In this document: positions 8,800 through 14,628 of the stretch, in pieces
Position numbering within the stretch: position 1 is the first letter of the stretch
How the letters are laid out: the number at the start of each line of letters is the position of its first letter
Assembly: GCA_947453545.1 (NCBI GenBank)
Contig: CANGHE010000002.1
Coordinates: forward strand, 1-37,684
Source: Flavobacteriia bacterium
GTDB lineage: Bacteria > Bacteroidota > Bacteroidia > Flavobacteriales_D > Crocinitomicaceae
Direction: 5' to 3'
Length of the DNA stretch: 37,684 nt
The notes under the pieces: generated by a model
Told to the model about the DNA's origin: nothing
The model's input: only the letters and a program-made list of their open reading frames with translations
Database searches by the model: none
Made by a program: the position numbers and the translations under genes

Positions 8800-8821
8800 G
8801 TTGGTTCGGGTAAATAAGGTA
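8782..8821. other. Left attachment site (attL)
   Basis: Host sequence runs to 8794, the shared core AACAT is 8795-8799, and the element arm is 8800-8821 (containing TTCGGGTAAATAAGGTA). The arm is an imperfect inverted copy of the arm at the right end (30061-30079), which shares TACCTTATT and CCGAA. The site lies inside codons for N-M-F-L-R-W of the host gene. Confidence 0.88.
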
Positions 8822-8847
8822 GCATAATATTTTATCATATTAAGTGT

Positions 8848-8864
8848 TACTTTTGTCAAAGATA
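8848..8864. promoter_or_regulatory. Back-to-back -7 boxes at the left end of the element
   Basis: On the plus strand TACTTTTG (8848-8855) matches the Bacteroidota -7 consensus TAnnTTTG and lies 29 nt before the ATG at 8885. On the minus strand TATCTTTG (8864-8857) also matches and points out of the element toward the host fragment and the RiPP operon. No clear -33 TTG is seen for either, so these are candidates only. The outward box lies 18 nt before the in-frame ATG at 8838. Confidence 0.45.
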
Positions 8865-8884
8865 CATTAGATATTTTATTAATT

Positions 8885-9652
8885 ATGGGTTTAACTAAAA
8901 TCGAACTTAAAGAGTTCTTGGATGCTAAAGTAGAAGAGTTTAATACCACTGACTTCATCGCTCCAGACCCAATAAGTGTTCCACATAGATACACCCTAAA
9001 AGAAGATATTGAAATCGCTAGTTTTCTTGCTTCAACAATTGCATGGGGTAATCGAAAGATGATTACAAAGAATGGTCATAGAATGATGGACTTATTAGGT
9101 AATTCGCCTTATGATTTTGTTATGTCTCATGAAGAGCACCAACTTGAAAGACTTGATGGATTTGTTCATCGCACATTCAATGGTGAAGACTTCAAATATT
9201 TCATCAAAGCCTTAAACCATATATACACGAATCATAGTGGACTAGAATCAATCTTTATTAAACATCAAACTGAAGATTCAATTCAACCAGCTATTCATGC
9301 TTTAAATCAAATATTCTTTGAGATTGAGCACCCACAGCGAACTAGAAAACATGTTGCTGACCCTAATAAAGGTAGTGTTTCAAAGAGAATAAATATGAGT
9401 TTGAGATGGTTATGTCGTAAAGACAATACTGGTGTTGACTTTGGGATTTGGGATATTTCACCATCAAAACTTTCATGCCCTTTGGATGTTCACAGTGGTA
9501 ATGTTGCACGTAAACTTGGACTTATTTCACGAGCTCAAAATGATTTAAAAGCACTTGCTGAACTAGACTTAAATTTAAGAGAATTAGACCCTAATGACCC
9601 AGTGAAATATGATTTTGCATTATTCGGTCTTGGTATTTTTGAAGGTTTTTAG
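8885..9652 (+). CDS. TIGR02757 (DUF2400) family protein, intact element-borne copy
   Basis: This 255-residue protein is full length for the family and matches both halves of the split host gene (D-P-x8-H-x-x-T-x-K-E-D-I-E-I near the N-terminus, A-T/S-T-I-A-W-G-N-R-K, F-V-H-R-T-F-N, and the C-terminal D-P-x-K-Y-D-F-A-L-F-G-L-G). By eye it is about half identical to the host N-terminal half and somewhat closer in the C-terminal half, so it was not copied from this host. Its codons at the position of the host attachment core read AAT-ATG-AGT, which removes the AACAT core. It probably restores the function lost on insertion. It overlaps the convergent gene at 9649 by 4 nt. Its biochemical role is unknown. 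Confidence 0.92.
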   Translation: MGLTKIELKEFLDAKVEEFNTTDFIAPDPISVPHRYTLKEDIEIASFLASTIAWGNRKMITKNGHRMMDLLGNSPYDFVMSHEEHQLERLDGFVHRTFNGEDFKYFIKALNHIYTNHSGLESIFIKHQTEDSIQPAIHALNQIFFEIEHPQRTRKHVADPNKGSVSKRINMSLRWLCRKDNTGVDFGIWDISPSKLSCPLDVHSGNVARKLGLISRAQNDLKALAELDLNLRELDPNDPVKYDFALFGLGIFEGF

Positions 9653-10245
9653 TTTTTCTGTTTGTCCATCAATAACTCGTAACTTCTTTTCAAATCAGAG
9701 TATTCAGAGGTAGAAATCCCCATGTGATTGCACACTTGCTCAATTGTATAACTGCAATCCTTAATCAAACCTAATGAACTATGGTAGTCTGCTATTATTT
9801 TTTGTTCATTTGATTCTTCATCAAATCCATCATCACCTTGTTGATAATTTTCATTGATTATGAAATCCCATTTACTTTTATAGTTTATTAATTTGTTTTT
9901 TAGAACTCGTTTCTCTCCACTATAATCTTCCGTAATATCTGACACAAGCTCACTTGGAACCACATAAATATTTGGAGAGTACTCTGGTTCTTCAAACTTG
10001 TTGTTGTAAACAACGAAAACAATAAAATGATTTTTTTTTGATTCTACATTATTTACAACTAATGAACTATAACCCCTTACTGATTTTACATCAATCGAAA
10101 TTGGTGTTCCATCATTTCTTATTACTCGAATGTCAATACTTTTCTTATTACCTTGACTAACGTAAGCTTCTAATTCTAATCGATATAGAATAGATAAAAT
10201 TAGATACTCACTTGCAATCCCAGTGTTATACGAATTAGCTCTCAT
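9649..10245 (-). CDS. PD-(D/E)XK-like putative nuclease
   Basis: This 198-residue protein has a nuclease-like pattern in its first third: G-I-A-S-E13-Y in a first helix, S-I-D38-I-R on a beta strand, and I-S-I-D52-V-K54-S on the next strand. This is the order E...D...(D/E)xK expected for the PD-(D/E)XK fold, here with D in the last acidic position. The remainder has no motif I recognise. It may be a small restriction-type or recombination nuclease, or a structural relative without activity. It converges with the element TIGR02757 copy, the stops overlapping by 4 nt, and lies just downstream of the 154-residue gene, with which it may be co-transcribed. Confidence 0.6.
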   Translation of the reverse strand: MRANSYNTGIASEYLILSILYRLELEAYVSQGNKKSIDIRVIRNDGTPISIDVKSVRGYSSLVVNNVESKKNHFIVFVVYNNKFEEPEYSPNIYVVPSELVSDITEDYSGEKRVLKNKLINYKSKWDFIINENYQQGDDGFDEESNEQKIIADYHSSLGLIKDCSYTIEQVCNHMGISTSEYSDLKRSYELLMDKQKN

Positions 10246-10292
10246 ATTTAGTTTTAATCAAAAATACCATAATTTAATGATTCAATTCATAT

Positions 10293-10757
10293 TCAAATTT
10301 TATTTATGATTTCAATAATACGAGCACAATAAATTTGAACTTCACCTTCATTAACTTCTGCTGGTTTCAATGATGCCATGCTTGGTTTTGTTAGTCTATC
10401 AACTTTTCTACCAGTCTGATTCTTGGTGTTTGCACCAGTTGGATGGTCACTATCGTTTCTAACTTTATTTGATAGTTCCTTTTTACGTTTGTCTTGAGCT
10501 ACCCAATTCTTTGCAAAGGTCACCATCTTATCGAGAATCTTATGCTTCTCAATGTGCTCTGGTGACGTTGATTCAAAATGATTAGCAAATGAATTAAGCT
10601 TTGCTAATTGAGATGTTGTAGCTCTTTGAAGAGCAACATATCTCAAAGCTTCATCATAACCAGCTGGTTTTTTATCATCCAGTATAAACTTTTCTAGATG
10701 CTTCTTTAACTCATCCAATATACTTGTTGGTATTCTTATTAAATCTTGTGATTCCAT
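10293..10757 (-). CDS. Hypothetical protein, 154 residues
   Basis: I do not recognise this protein. It starts I-R-I-P-T-S-I-L-D-E-L-K-K-H, which resembles the start of DNA-binding or accessory proteins of mobile elements. The middle is helical and charged, and residues 105-125 look like a flexible basic linker (T-G-A-N-T-K-N-Q-T-G-R-K). The start has an AAAGAGAGAT purine stretch just upstream of the ATG, like that of the gene at 26520. A 505-nt non-coding region lies upstream, and the PD-(D/E)XK-like gene is 47 nt downstream on the same strand. Confidence 0.6.
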   Translation of the reverse strand: MESQDLIRIPTSILDELKKHLEKFILDDKKPAGYDEALRYVALQRATTSQLAKLNSFANHFESTSPEHIEKHKILDKMVTFAKNWVAQDKRKKELSNKVRNDSDHPTGANTKNQTGRKVDRLTKPSMASLKPAEVNEGEVQIYCARIIEIINKI

Positions 10758-11012
10758 ATCTCTCTTTAATTATAAATATCAGAAAATATGGGTTTGCATA
10801 ATTTGAACTCAATTTTATATAAAAAAAATTTTAAGCCATTCCTCATATTTTAAGTTGGTTTTGGATTCTACCCAGATAAGAAAAAATAATAACCAAAATT
10901 GGTAAACAGTTTCCGAACTACATCATACCTCCATTTATTGATGATAGATGTCTCAAAACTGGAGTCATCGATTCTCTGGAGAATCTAGCACCAATCAAAA
11001 ACCAAATCATAG

Positions 11013-11044
11013 GGAGGGATTAAACCAGCATCCCCTCCATTTTT
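11013..11044 (+). terminator. GC-rich hairpin with T tail, possible end of a small RNA
   Basis: GGAGGGAT (11013-11020) pairs with ATCCCCTCC (11030-11038) with one bulged C, followed by ATTTTT. It has terminator form on the plus strand, but no plus-strand gene lies upstream, so any transcript ended here would be non-coding. Confidence 0.4.
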
Positions 11045-11090
11045 AATCAAAGTGTATCATTTAGGGCATGCTCTAAACTGAACATTATTC

Positions 11091-11210
11091 AATCATGCAT
11101 TTACTGATTTATATGATGTATTATCACACCACCCTAATTTCATACACCTTGAATGTAATTTATAAAGCCATGGATAACTTTTTAAAAAATAATCATGCAT
11201 AACTTGATTT
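11091..11210 (+). repeat. Direct repeat, 20-nt unit, two copies 100 nt apart
   Basis: The units are 11091-11110 and 11191-11210. Both begin AATCATGCAT and end TGATTT, with 16 of 20 positions equal. The second copy overlaps the -33 region of the resolvase promoter, so it could be a binding site for the resolvase or another regulator. Confidence 0.45.
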
Positions 11211-11262
11211 TTTAGTTAAATAATGCTTATCTTTATACGTGTAAATTAATCAATAGATAATT
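11204..11262 (+). promoter_or_regulatory. Promoter and operator-like leader of the small resolvase
   Basis: A -33 TTG (11204-11206) lies 21 nt before a -7 box TATCTTTA (11228-11235). Between them is GTTAAATAATGC (11215-11226). The leader contains TCAATAGATAAT (11250-11261) directly before the ATG at 11263. The same order of elements occurs at two other places in the element (12719-12790 and 26019-26088). Confidence 0.65.
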
Positions 11263-11868
11263 ATGAAGGCGAAATACAATAGAATATCATCAATCGACCA
11301 GTCACTTGCTAGACAAACAGCCAATTCATCTAAATTTGATAAGGTATACAATGACAAAATCAGTGGTTGTGTATCATTCTTTGAACGCAAAGAAGCTAAA
11401 AAATTGGTTGCTGAAATTGATAATATTTCAGAAATTCATATAAATGAGCTTTCCAGAATTGGGAGAGATATAATTGATGTTTTGACTGTTTGTAAATTTT
11501 TTAATGATAGAAATGTAAATTTATTTATTGAAAATATAGGAATGTATTCTATGATTAACGGTAAACCAAATCCTACTTTTTCTATGATTGTATCGGTGCT
11601 TTCAAATGTGAGTTGCATGGAACGTGAATCTATGTTGTTTCGTCAAAAACAAGGCATTGAGATTGCTCGTCTTTCTAACAAGTACAAGGGGCGAGCTAAT
11701 GGAGCAACCATGACCGAATTACAAGTGCTTGATAAATACAAAGTGGTGGTGCGTGAATTGAATGCTGGTCAATCATTAAGAAGAAGTGCTTTACTAGGTC
11801 AATGTAGTTTGGGTACTGCTCAACGTATTCAGAAGATATTATTAAATAAAAAATCCCTAGTTGCTTAA
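11263..11868 (+). CDS. Small serine recombinase (resolvase/invertase family)
   Basis: This 201-residue protein has the N-terminal catalytic domain of the serine recombinases: Y-N-R7-I-S9-S with S9 as likely nucleophile, D-Q-S-x4-R-Q, then E-L-S-R-I-G-R and the E-R-E-S-M-L-F-R-Q-K-Q-G helix. A short C-terminal region (145-195) resembles the helix-turn-helix of resolvases. The length fits a resolvase rather than the large integrase family. It may resolve element multimers or invert a segment; the dyads and 100-nt repeat upstream are possible sites. Its promoter belongs to the group sharing the AATAGATAAC motif, so it is probably under the element's own regulator. Confidence 0.85.
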   Translation: MKAKYNRISSIDQSLARQTANSSKFDKVYNDKISGCVSFFERKEAKKLVAEIDNISEIHINELSRIGRDIIDVLTVCKFFNDRNVNLFIENIGMYSMINGKPNPTFSMIVSVLSNVSCMERESMLFRQKQGIEIARLSNKYKGRANGATMTELQVLDKYKVVVRELNAGQSLRRSALLGQCSLGTAQRIQKILLNKKSLVA

Positions 11869-11877
11869 CTAGGGATT
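11845..11877 (-). terminator. Terminator for the minus-strand operon 11895-12718, inside the resolvase 3' end
   Basis: AATCCCTAGTT (11852-11862) and AACTAGGGATT (11867-11877) form a perfect 11-bp stem with a GCTT loop. On the minus strand it is followed by TTTTATTTAAT. The stem encodes the last codons of the convergent resolvase gene. There is no T run on the plus-strand side, so it mainly serves the minus-strand genes. Confidence 0.75.
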
Positions 11878-11894
11878 AAAATTATCATATTCTA

Positions 11895-12203
11895 CTATTT
11901 ACCTTCGATATAATCAAGAATTCTAATAAGCTCATCAGAATACACATCCTCCACCAGTTTAATCAAGTCACCATTCTTCTTGATAAATGATATAACATAG
12001 GTGTCTATCCATTTCAACTCAATCTTCACAAAAGCTTTGTGCTTAATTCCATTACATTTAAACATTACACCTCCAGCATATTCTTTAGATTCTGGTAGAG
12101 TTGTAAAATTAGTAGCACCAATAGCTGGTAAAAACCACTTGTCACCATTTTTTATTTGAGCGATTATTGTAGATGCAATCTCTTTGTTTGTTATCATTTC
12201 CAT
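11895..12203 (-). CDS. Hypothetical protein, 102 residues
   Basis: I do not recognise this protein. The sequence suggests a small mixed alpha/beta protein: N-K-E-I-A-S-T-I-I-A-Q-I helix, W-F-L-P-A-I-G-A, then strands around G-V-M-F-K-C-N-G and A-F-V-K-I-E-L-K-W-I-D-T-Y, and an acidic final helix. A second ATG (M3) is equally possible as start. It follows the 55-residue gene by 4 nt and ends 18 nt before the terminator stem, so it is the last gene of a three-gene unit that starts at 12718. Confidence 0.65.
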   Translation of the reverse strand: MEMITNKEIASTIIAQIKNGDKWFLPAIGATNFTTLPESKEYAGGVMFKCNGIKHKAFVKIELKWIDTYVISFIKKNGDLIKLVEDVYSDELIRILDYIEGK

Positions 12204-12207
12204 TCTA

Positions 12208-12375
12208 TTATCTTTTTTGAATACTTAATATTATCACTACTGAATCTTGACTCACACTACCTCTTTGTTTTAGTTTAAAAATAGCTTGGCTTTCACTATT
12301 ACTATACAAATGAAGTGTTGTTTGAGTTTGGGTGCTGTTTACACGATACCTTACTATATAGCTTTCTAATTGCAT
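12208..12375 (-). CDS. Hypothetical 55-residue protein
   Basis: ATG at 12375 and TAA at 12208-12210. The frame lies 16 nt after the stop of the 108-residue gene and 4 nt before the start of the 102-residue gene, exactly filling an otherwise empty gap of the same operon. The product begins M-Q-L-E-S-Y-I-V-R-Y-R-V-N and has an alternating pattern (T-L-H-L-Y-S-N-S-E-S-Q-A-I-F-K-L) with a C-terminal V-V-I-I-L-S-I strand, so it looks like a folded small protein rather than chance. I cannot assign a function. Confidence 0.6.
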   Translation of the reverse strand: MQLESYIVRYRVNSTQTQTTLHLYSNSESQAIFKLKQRGSVSQDSVVIILSIQKR

Positions 12376-12391
12376 AATTGTATGTTTAGGA

Positions 12392-12718
12392 TTAATCTAG
12401 ACGACCCCAACTTCTAATGAAAGAGCATTCATCATAAGCTTCTTCTACATAAGCATTAAAACGAATACCAGTAACAGTAGATGATTTAAACAAATTAAGT
12501 AAGTCTTGAAAAGTGTTCGCTGACTTTATACCTTCAGAAGTCCAAACTGATTGGATACTGAACGATTTACCAAATGATTCTTGGTTTAATACTTCATGAC
12601 CGAAAGCATTCAGTGTTTTGTAAGGACAAATTGAGTATTTAGATTGGATACTTAAAGTAACACCTTTAAGGTAGTTTTTTAACTCTTTTATACCGTTTTT
12701 AAATTCTGATGCTTTCAT
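12392..12718 (-). CDS. Hypothetical protein, 108 residues
   Basis: I do not recognise this protein. It is the first gene of the 12718-11895 unit. The N-terminal 25 residues are basic and helical ([14 protein letters not shown]). The centre has F-G-K-S-F-S-I-Q-S-V-W-T-S, and the end is Y-D-E-C-S-F-I-R-S-W-G-R. Its promoter and leader are close copies of those of the 89-residue gene at 26093, so both small proteins probably belong to one regulon of the element. Confidence 0.65.
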   Translation of the reverse strand: MKASEFKNGIKELKNYLKGVTLSIQSKYSICPYKTLNAFGHEVLNQESFGKSFSIQSVWTSEGIKSANTFQDLLNLFKSSTVTGIRFNAYVEEAYDECSFIRSWGRLD

Positions 12719-12790
12719 AATGTTATCTATTACTTATTTTGTTACAACAAAGATAAGCAATAGATAACTACAAAACAAGTAATAGATAAC
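12719..12790 (-). promoter_or_regulatory. Promoter with three operator-like motifs before the 108-residue gene
   Basis: On the minus strand a -33 TTG (12778-12776) lies 20 nt before a -7 box TATCTTTG (12755-12748), 29 nt from the ATG. The motif GTTATCTATTRC occurs twice upstream of the -7 box (12790-12779 and 12768-12757, 22 nt apart) and once inverted downstream (12733-12722, GTAATAGATAAC). Two direct copies on one face of the helix and one inverted copy in the leader fit repression by a dimeric regulator. A looser copy, ATTAGATAAC, is at 12811-12820. Confidence 0.65.
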
Positions 12791-12830
12791 TTTATTTAAA
12801 ATAATTACCTATTAGATAACAATTCCATAA

Positions 12831-14126
12831 CTAAAGAACTTCACATTTTATTATTGATATTTTTTCAAGATTATCAATCTTGTTAGATTTTCTTACTTCG
12901 TTTATTTCAAAAGTAACTTGATACGTATCTTTTAGATTGTAATCACCAACAAAAGATTTTAATGAATCAGAAAATTTACCTAATGAAATTTCGTTTTTTA
13001 ATGATTCAAACTTAAATGAATAATTAGTAACATCAAGTGCCTTAAAAATACCTTTTTCAATTAGAGTGTTCTTATCCCCAGATTCTAAAATATTTAAATT
13101 ATTTAATATCTTTTTTGTTTTTTTTATATCAAGTACTTCTGATAAATTTTTCTTATTAGCTGGATTAGCATACTGAACACACAAAGTTAAATCATTTGAA
13201 TTTATTCCTTTAATTAAATTCAAATATGATTGTAAGACTTCATTATCAAGGCTATTTTTAATTTCTTTTAACTTATTTGCATCTAAACTTGCATTAAGAA
13301 TTTCGAAAAGTTTAGTTAGAATCTTTTCAGAATTAGTCTCTGTGTCGAATAAATCAAATTCGTTAGTTATTGGTTTTAAAAACACACTATAAGAAGCAGC
13401 TTTAGTATAAATTAATTCTGTCTCTGAATACCCAATAATCCTATCTAACTCACCTTTTTTTCTTCTTTTTTTAATACTTTTTGTTTTCTTATCAAAAAGA
13501 TTTATTGCTATAGACCTACTTAATTTACTATAGTCAGTTAATATCTCCCCTAAAATAGAACTCTTTATTTTACCAAATCCGACATTAGAATTTTTAGATG
13601 ATTTAAAATGAAGGTTGATTAATTCAGTTTCATTTTTCTCTGCCTCATCTAAAATATTAAAAATTGAAGTTTCTATTTCTTTTAATTTATTAGCTTCTTT
13701 TAGATTAAAGGTAGTTTTTATATTATCTAATTTTTTTGATTCATCTTCATCAAAGTAAATATTGTTTTTGGGTAAATACTCGTAAGGTAAATTTTTAGGT
13801 GATACAACCTTACAACAAACATCTATACCTTCAATATTTTTATCAATTAAAAAAATCAAATCTTTTTTAGGGTTGTTAATCAAGCTAAAATGGCTTATTT
13901 TGCCATTTATATAATCTGCTAAAGATTTAATTTCGACTTCATAGACTAACCACCGATTTACATTATTATTTAATTCGACCCAATCAAAAATAAAAGGAGA
14001 ACCTTCATCGTTGCAATAAACCCCCATTAATGAACCTTCAAAATACAACAAATCACCAACTTTATTCAATTTAATTGGAAAATTTGGTATATCTAAACCG
14101 ATTATATGTCTTAATGATTTACTCAA
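12831..14126 (-). CDS. Hypothetical protein, 431 residues, second gene of an unknown pair
   Basis: I do not recognise this family with confidence. The start is TTG at 14126, overlapping the upstream gene by 8 nt; no ATG lies within 33 codons, and the N-terminus (S-K-S-L-R-H-I-I-G-L-D-I-P) reads as real protein. Residues 1-80 look beta-rich with several W and Y. The middle (130-330) is Lys-, Glu- and Asn-rich and helical, with a strongly basic patch K-S-I-K-K-R-R-K-K-G near 215. There is no Walker, nuclease or membrane motif. It sits with its partner directly after the Res gene, a typical place for defence genes, but that is only context. Confidence 0.6.
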   Translation of the reverse strand: MSKSLRHIIGLDIPNFPIKLNKVGDLLYFEGSLMGVYCNDEGSPFIFDWVELNNNVNRWLVYEVEIKSLADYINGKISHFSLINNPKKDLIFLIDKNIEGIDVCCKVVSPKNLPYEYLPKNNIYFDEDESKKLDNIKTTFNLKEANKLKEIETSIFNILDEAEKNETELINLHFKSSKNSNVGFGKIKSSILGEILTDYSKLSRSIAINLFDKKTKSIKKRRKKGELDRIIGYSETELIYTKAASYSVFLKPITNEFDLFDTETNSEKILTKLFEILNASLDANKLKEIKNSLDNEVLQSYLNLIKGINSNDLTLCVQYANPANKKNLSEVLDIKKTKKILNNLNILESGDKNTLIEKGIFKALDVTNYSFKFESLKNEISLGKFSDSLKSFVGDYNLKDTYQVTFEINEVRKSNKIDNLEKISIIKCEVL

Positions 14127-14565
14127 TTTTAATATCTTTTATGTATTCGAATATAAATTGGTTGTTTTCATTTTCAAATTCATGAAAATTAAAATGAGAA
14201 GAGGATTTACTAGGTTTGTCTGCCATTCCATCGCTTTCAATTAACTTCAATTTACCTATCCCATTCCCAAAAACTTCAACTAGTAAAGGCTTTCTCTTGA
14301 CTAATTTAATGTATTTTTTTTCAGCTTTTACCAAATCTGTAAACATTGATAATGCAAAGCCATCGCATTTTGATTTGCAATCATCTTCAGAATCAATTCT
14401 ATTTGGTGAAATTAAAAAAGGAGGTAAATGATTATTTATATGAGTCAAATCACTAAATAACCACCTATATACATGGTTATTGATTGACTCAAGATTATCC
14501 ATATTTGGACAATCACAACCCAATTCTTCATGTTTTAAATGATATTTAAATTTTGTGTTACTCAA
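14119..14565 (-). CDS. Hypothetical protein, 148 residues, first gene of an unknown pair
   Basis: The best start is TTG at 14565; the next in-frame ATG (M22) would remove the Cys-rich beginning. The N-terminus has H-x6-C-D-C-P near residues 11-20 and a second pair C-K-S-K-C around 63-67, spaced like a small metal site. The centre contains V-Y-R-W-L-F-S-D-L-T-H-I. It overlaps the 431-residue gene by 8 nt, so the two should be translated together and may form a complex. Function is unknown; a toxin-antitoxin or defence pair is possible but not shown. Confidence 0.55.
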   Translation of the reverse strand: MSNTKFKYHLKHEELGCDCPNMDNLESINNHVYRWLFSDLTHINNHLPPFLISPNRIDSEDDCKSKCDGFALSMFTDLVKAEKKYIKLVKRKPLLVEVFGNGIGKLKLIESDGMADKPSKSSSHFNFHEFENENNQFIFEYIKDIKIE

Positions 14566-14610
14566 TATTAATTATTTTATTATAAATACGTGTTAAGCTA
14601 TCTTTTGTTC

Positions 14611-14618
14611 CAAATGTA
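14611..14618 (-). promoter_or_regulatory. Candidate -7 box of the unknown pair
   Basis: On the minus strand TACATTTG matches TAnnTTTG and lies 45 nt before the TTG start at 14565, between the end of res and the pair. No good -33 element is visible. It suggests the pair can be transcribed apart from res. Confidence 0.3.
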
Positions 14619-14628
14619 ATGAATAAAA

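Larger units (their letters stand above)
10758..11262. other. 505-nt non-coding region with several dyads and a long-range direct repeat
   Basis: I find no credible ORF on either strand; the longest I found starting with ATG is only 15 codons. The region holds a short palindrome (10970-10985, GATTCTC-TG-GAGAATC), a GC-rich hairpin ending in a T run (11013-11044), two copies of AATCATGCAT exactly 100 nt apart (11091 and 11191), and the promoter of the small resolvase at its right end. Such a layout fits a small RNA, a resolution site for the resolvase, or an origin. The sequence does not decide between them. Confidence 0.45.

Noticed and set aside
8800-8994. N-terminal part of the open frame 8539-8994 as a full 151-residue gene
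   Set aside because: This part is antisense to the intact TIGR02757 copy and upstream DNA inside the element. Only the part from 8799 down matches the family.
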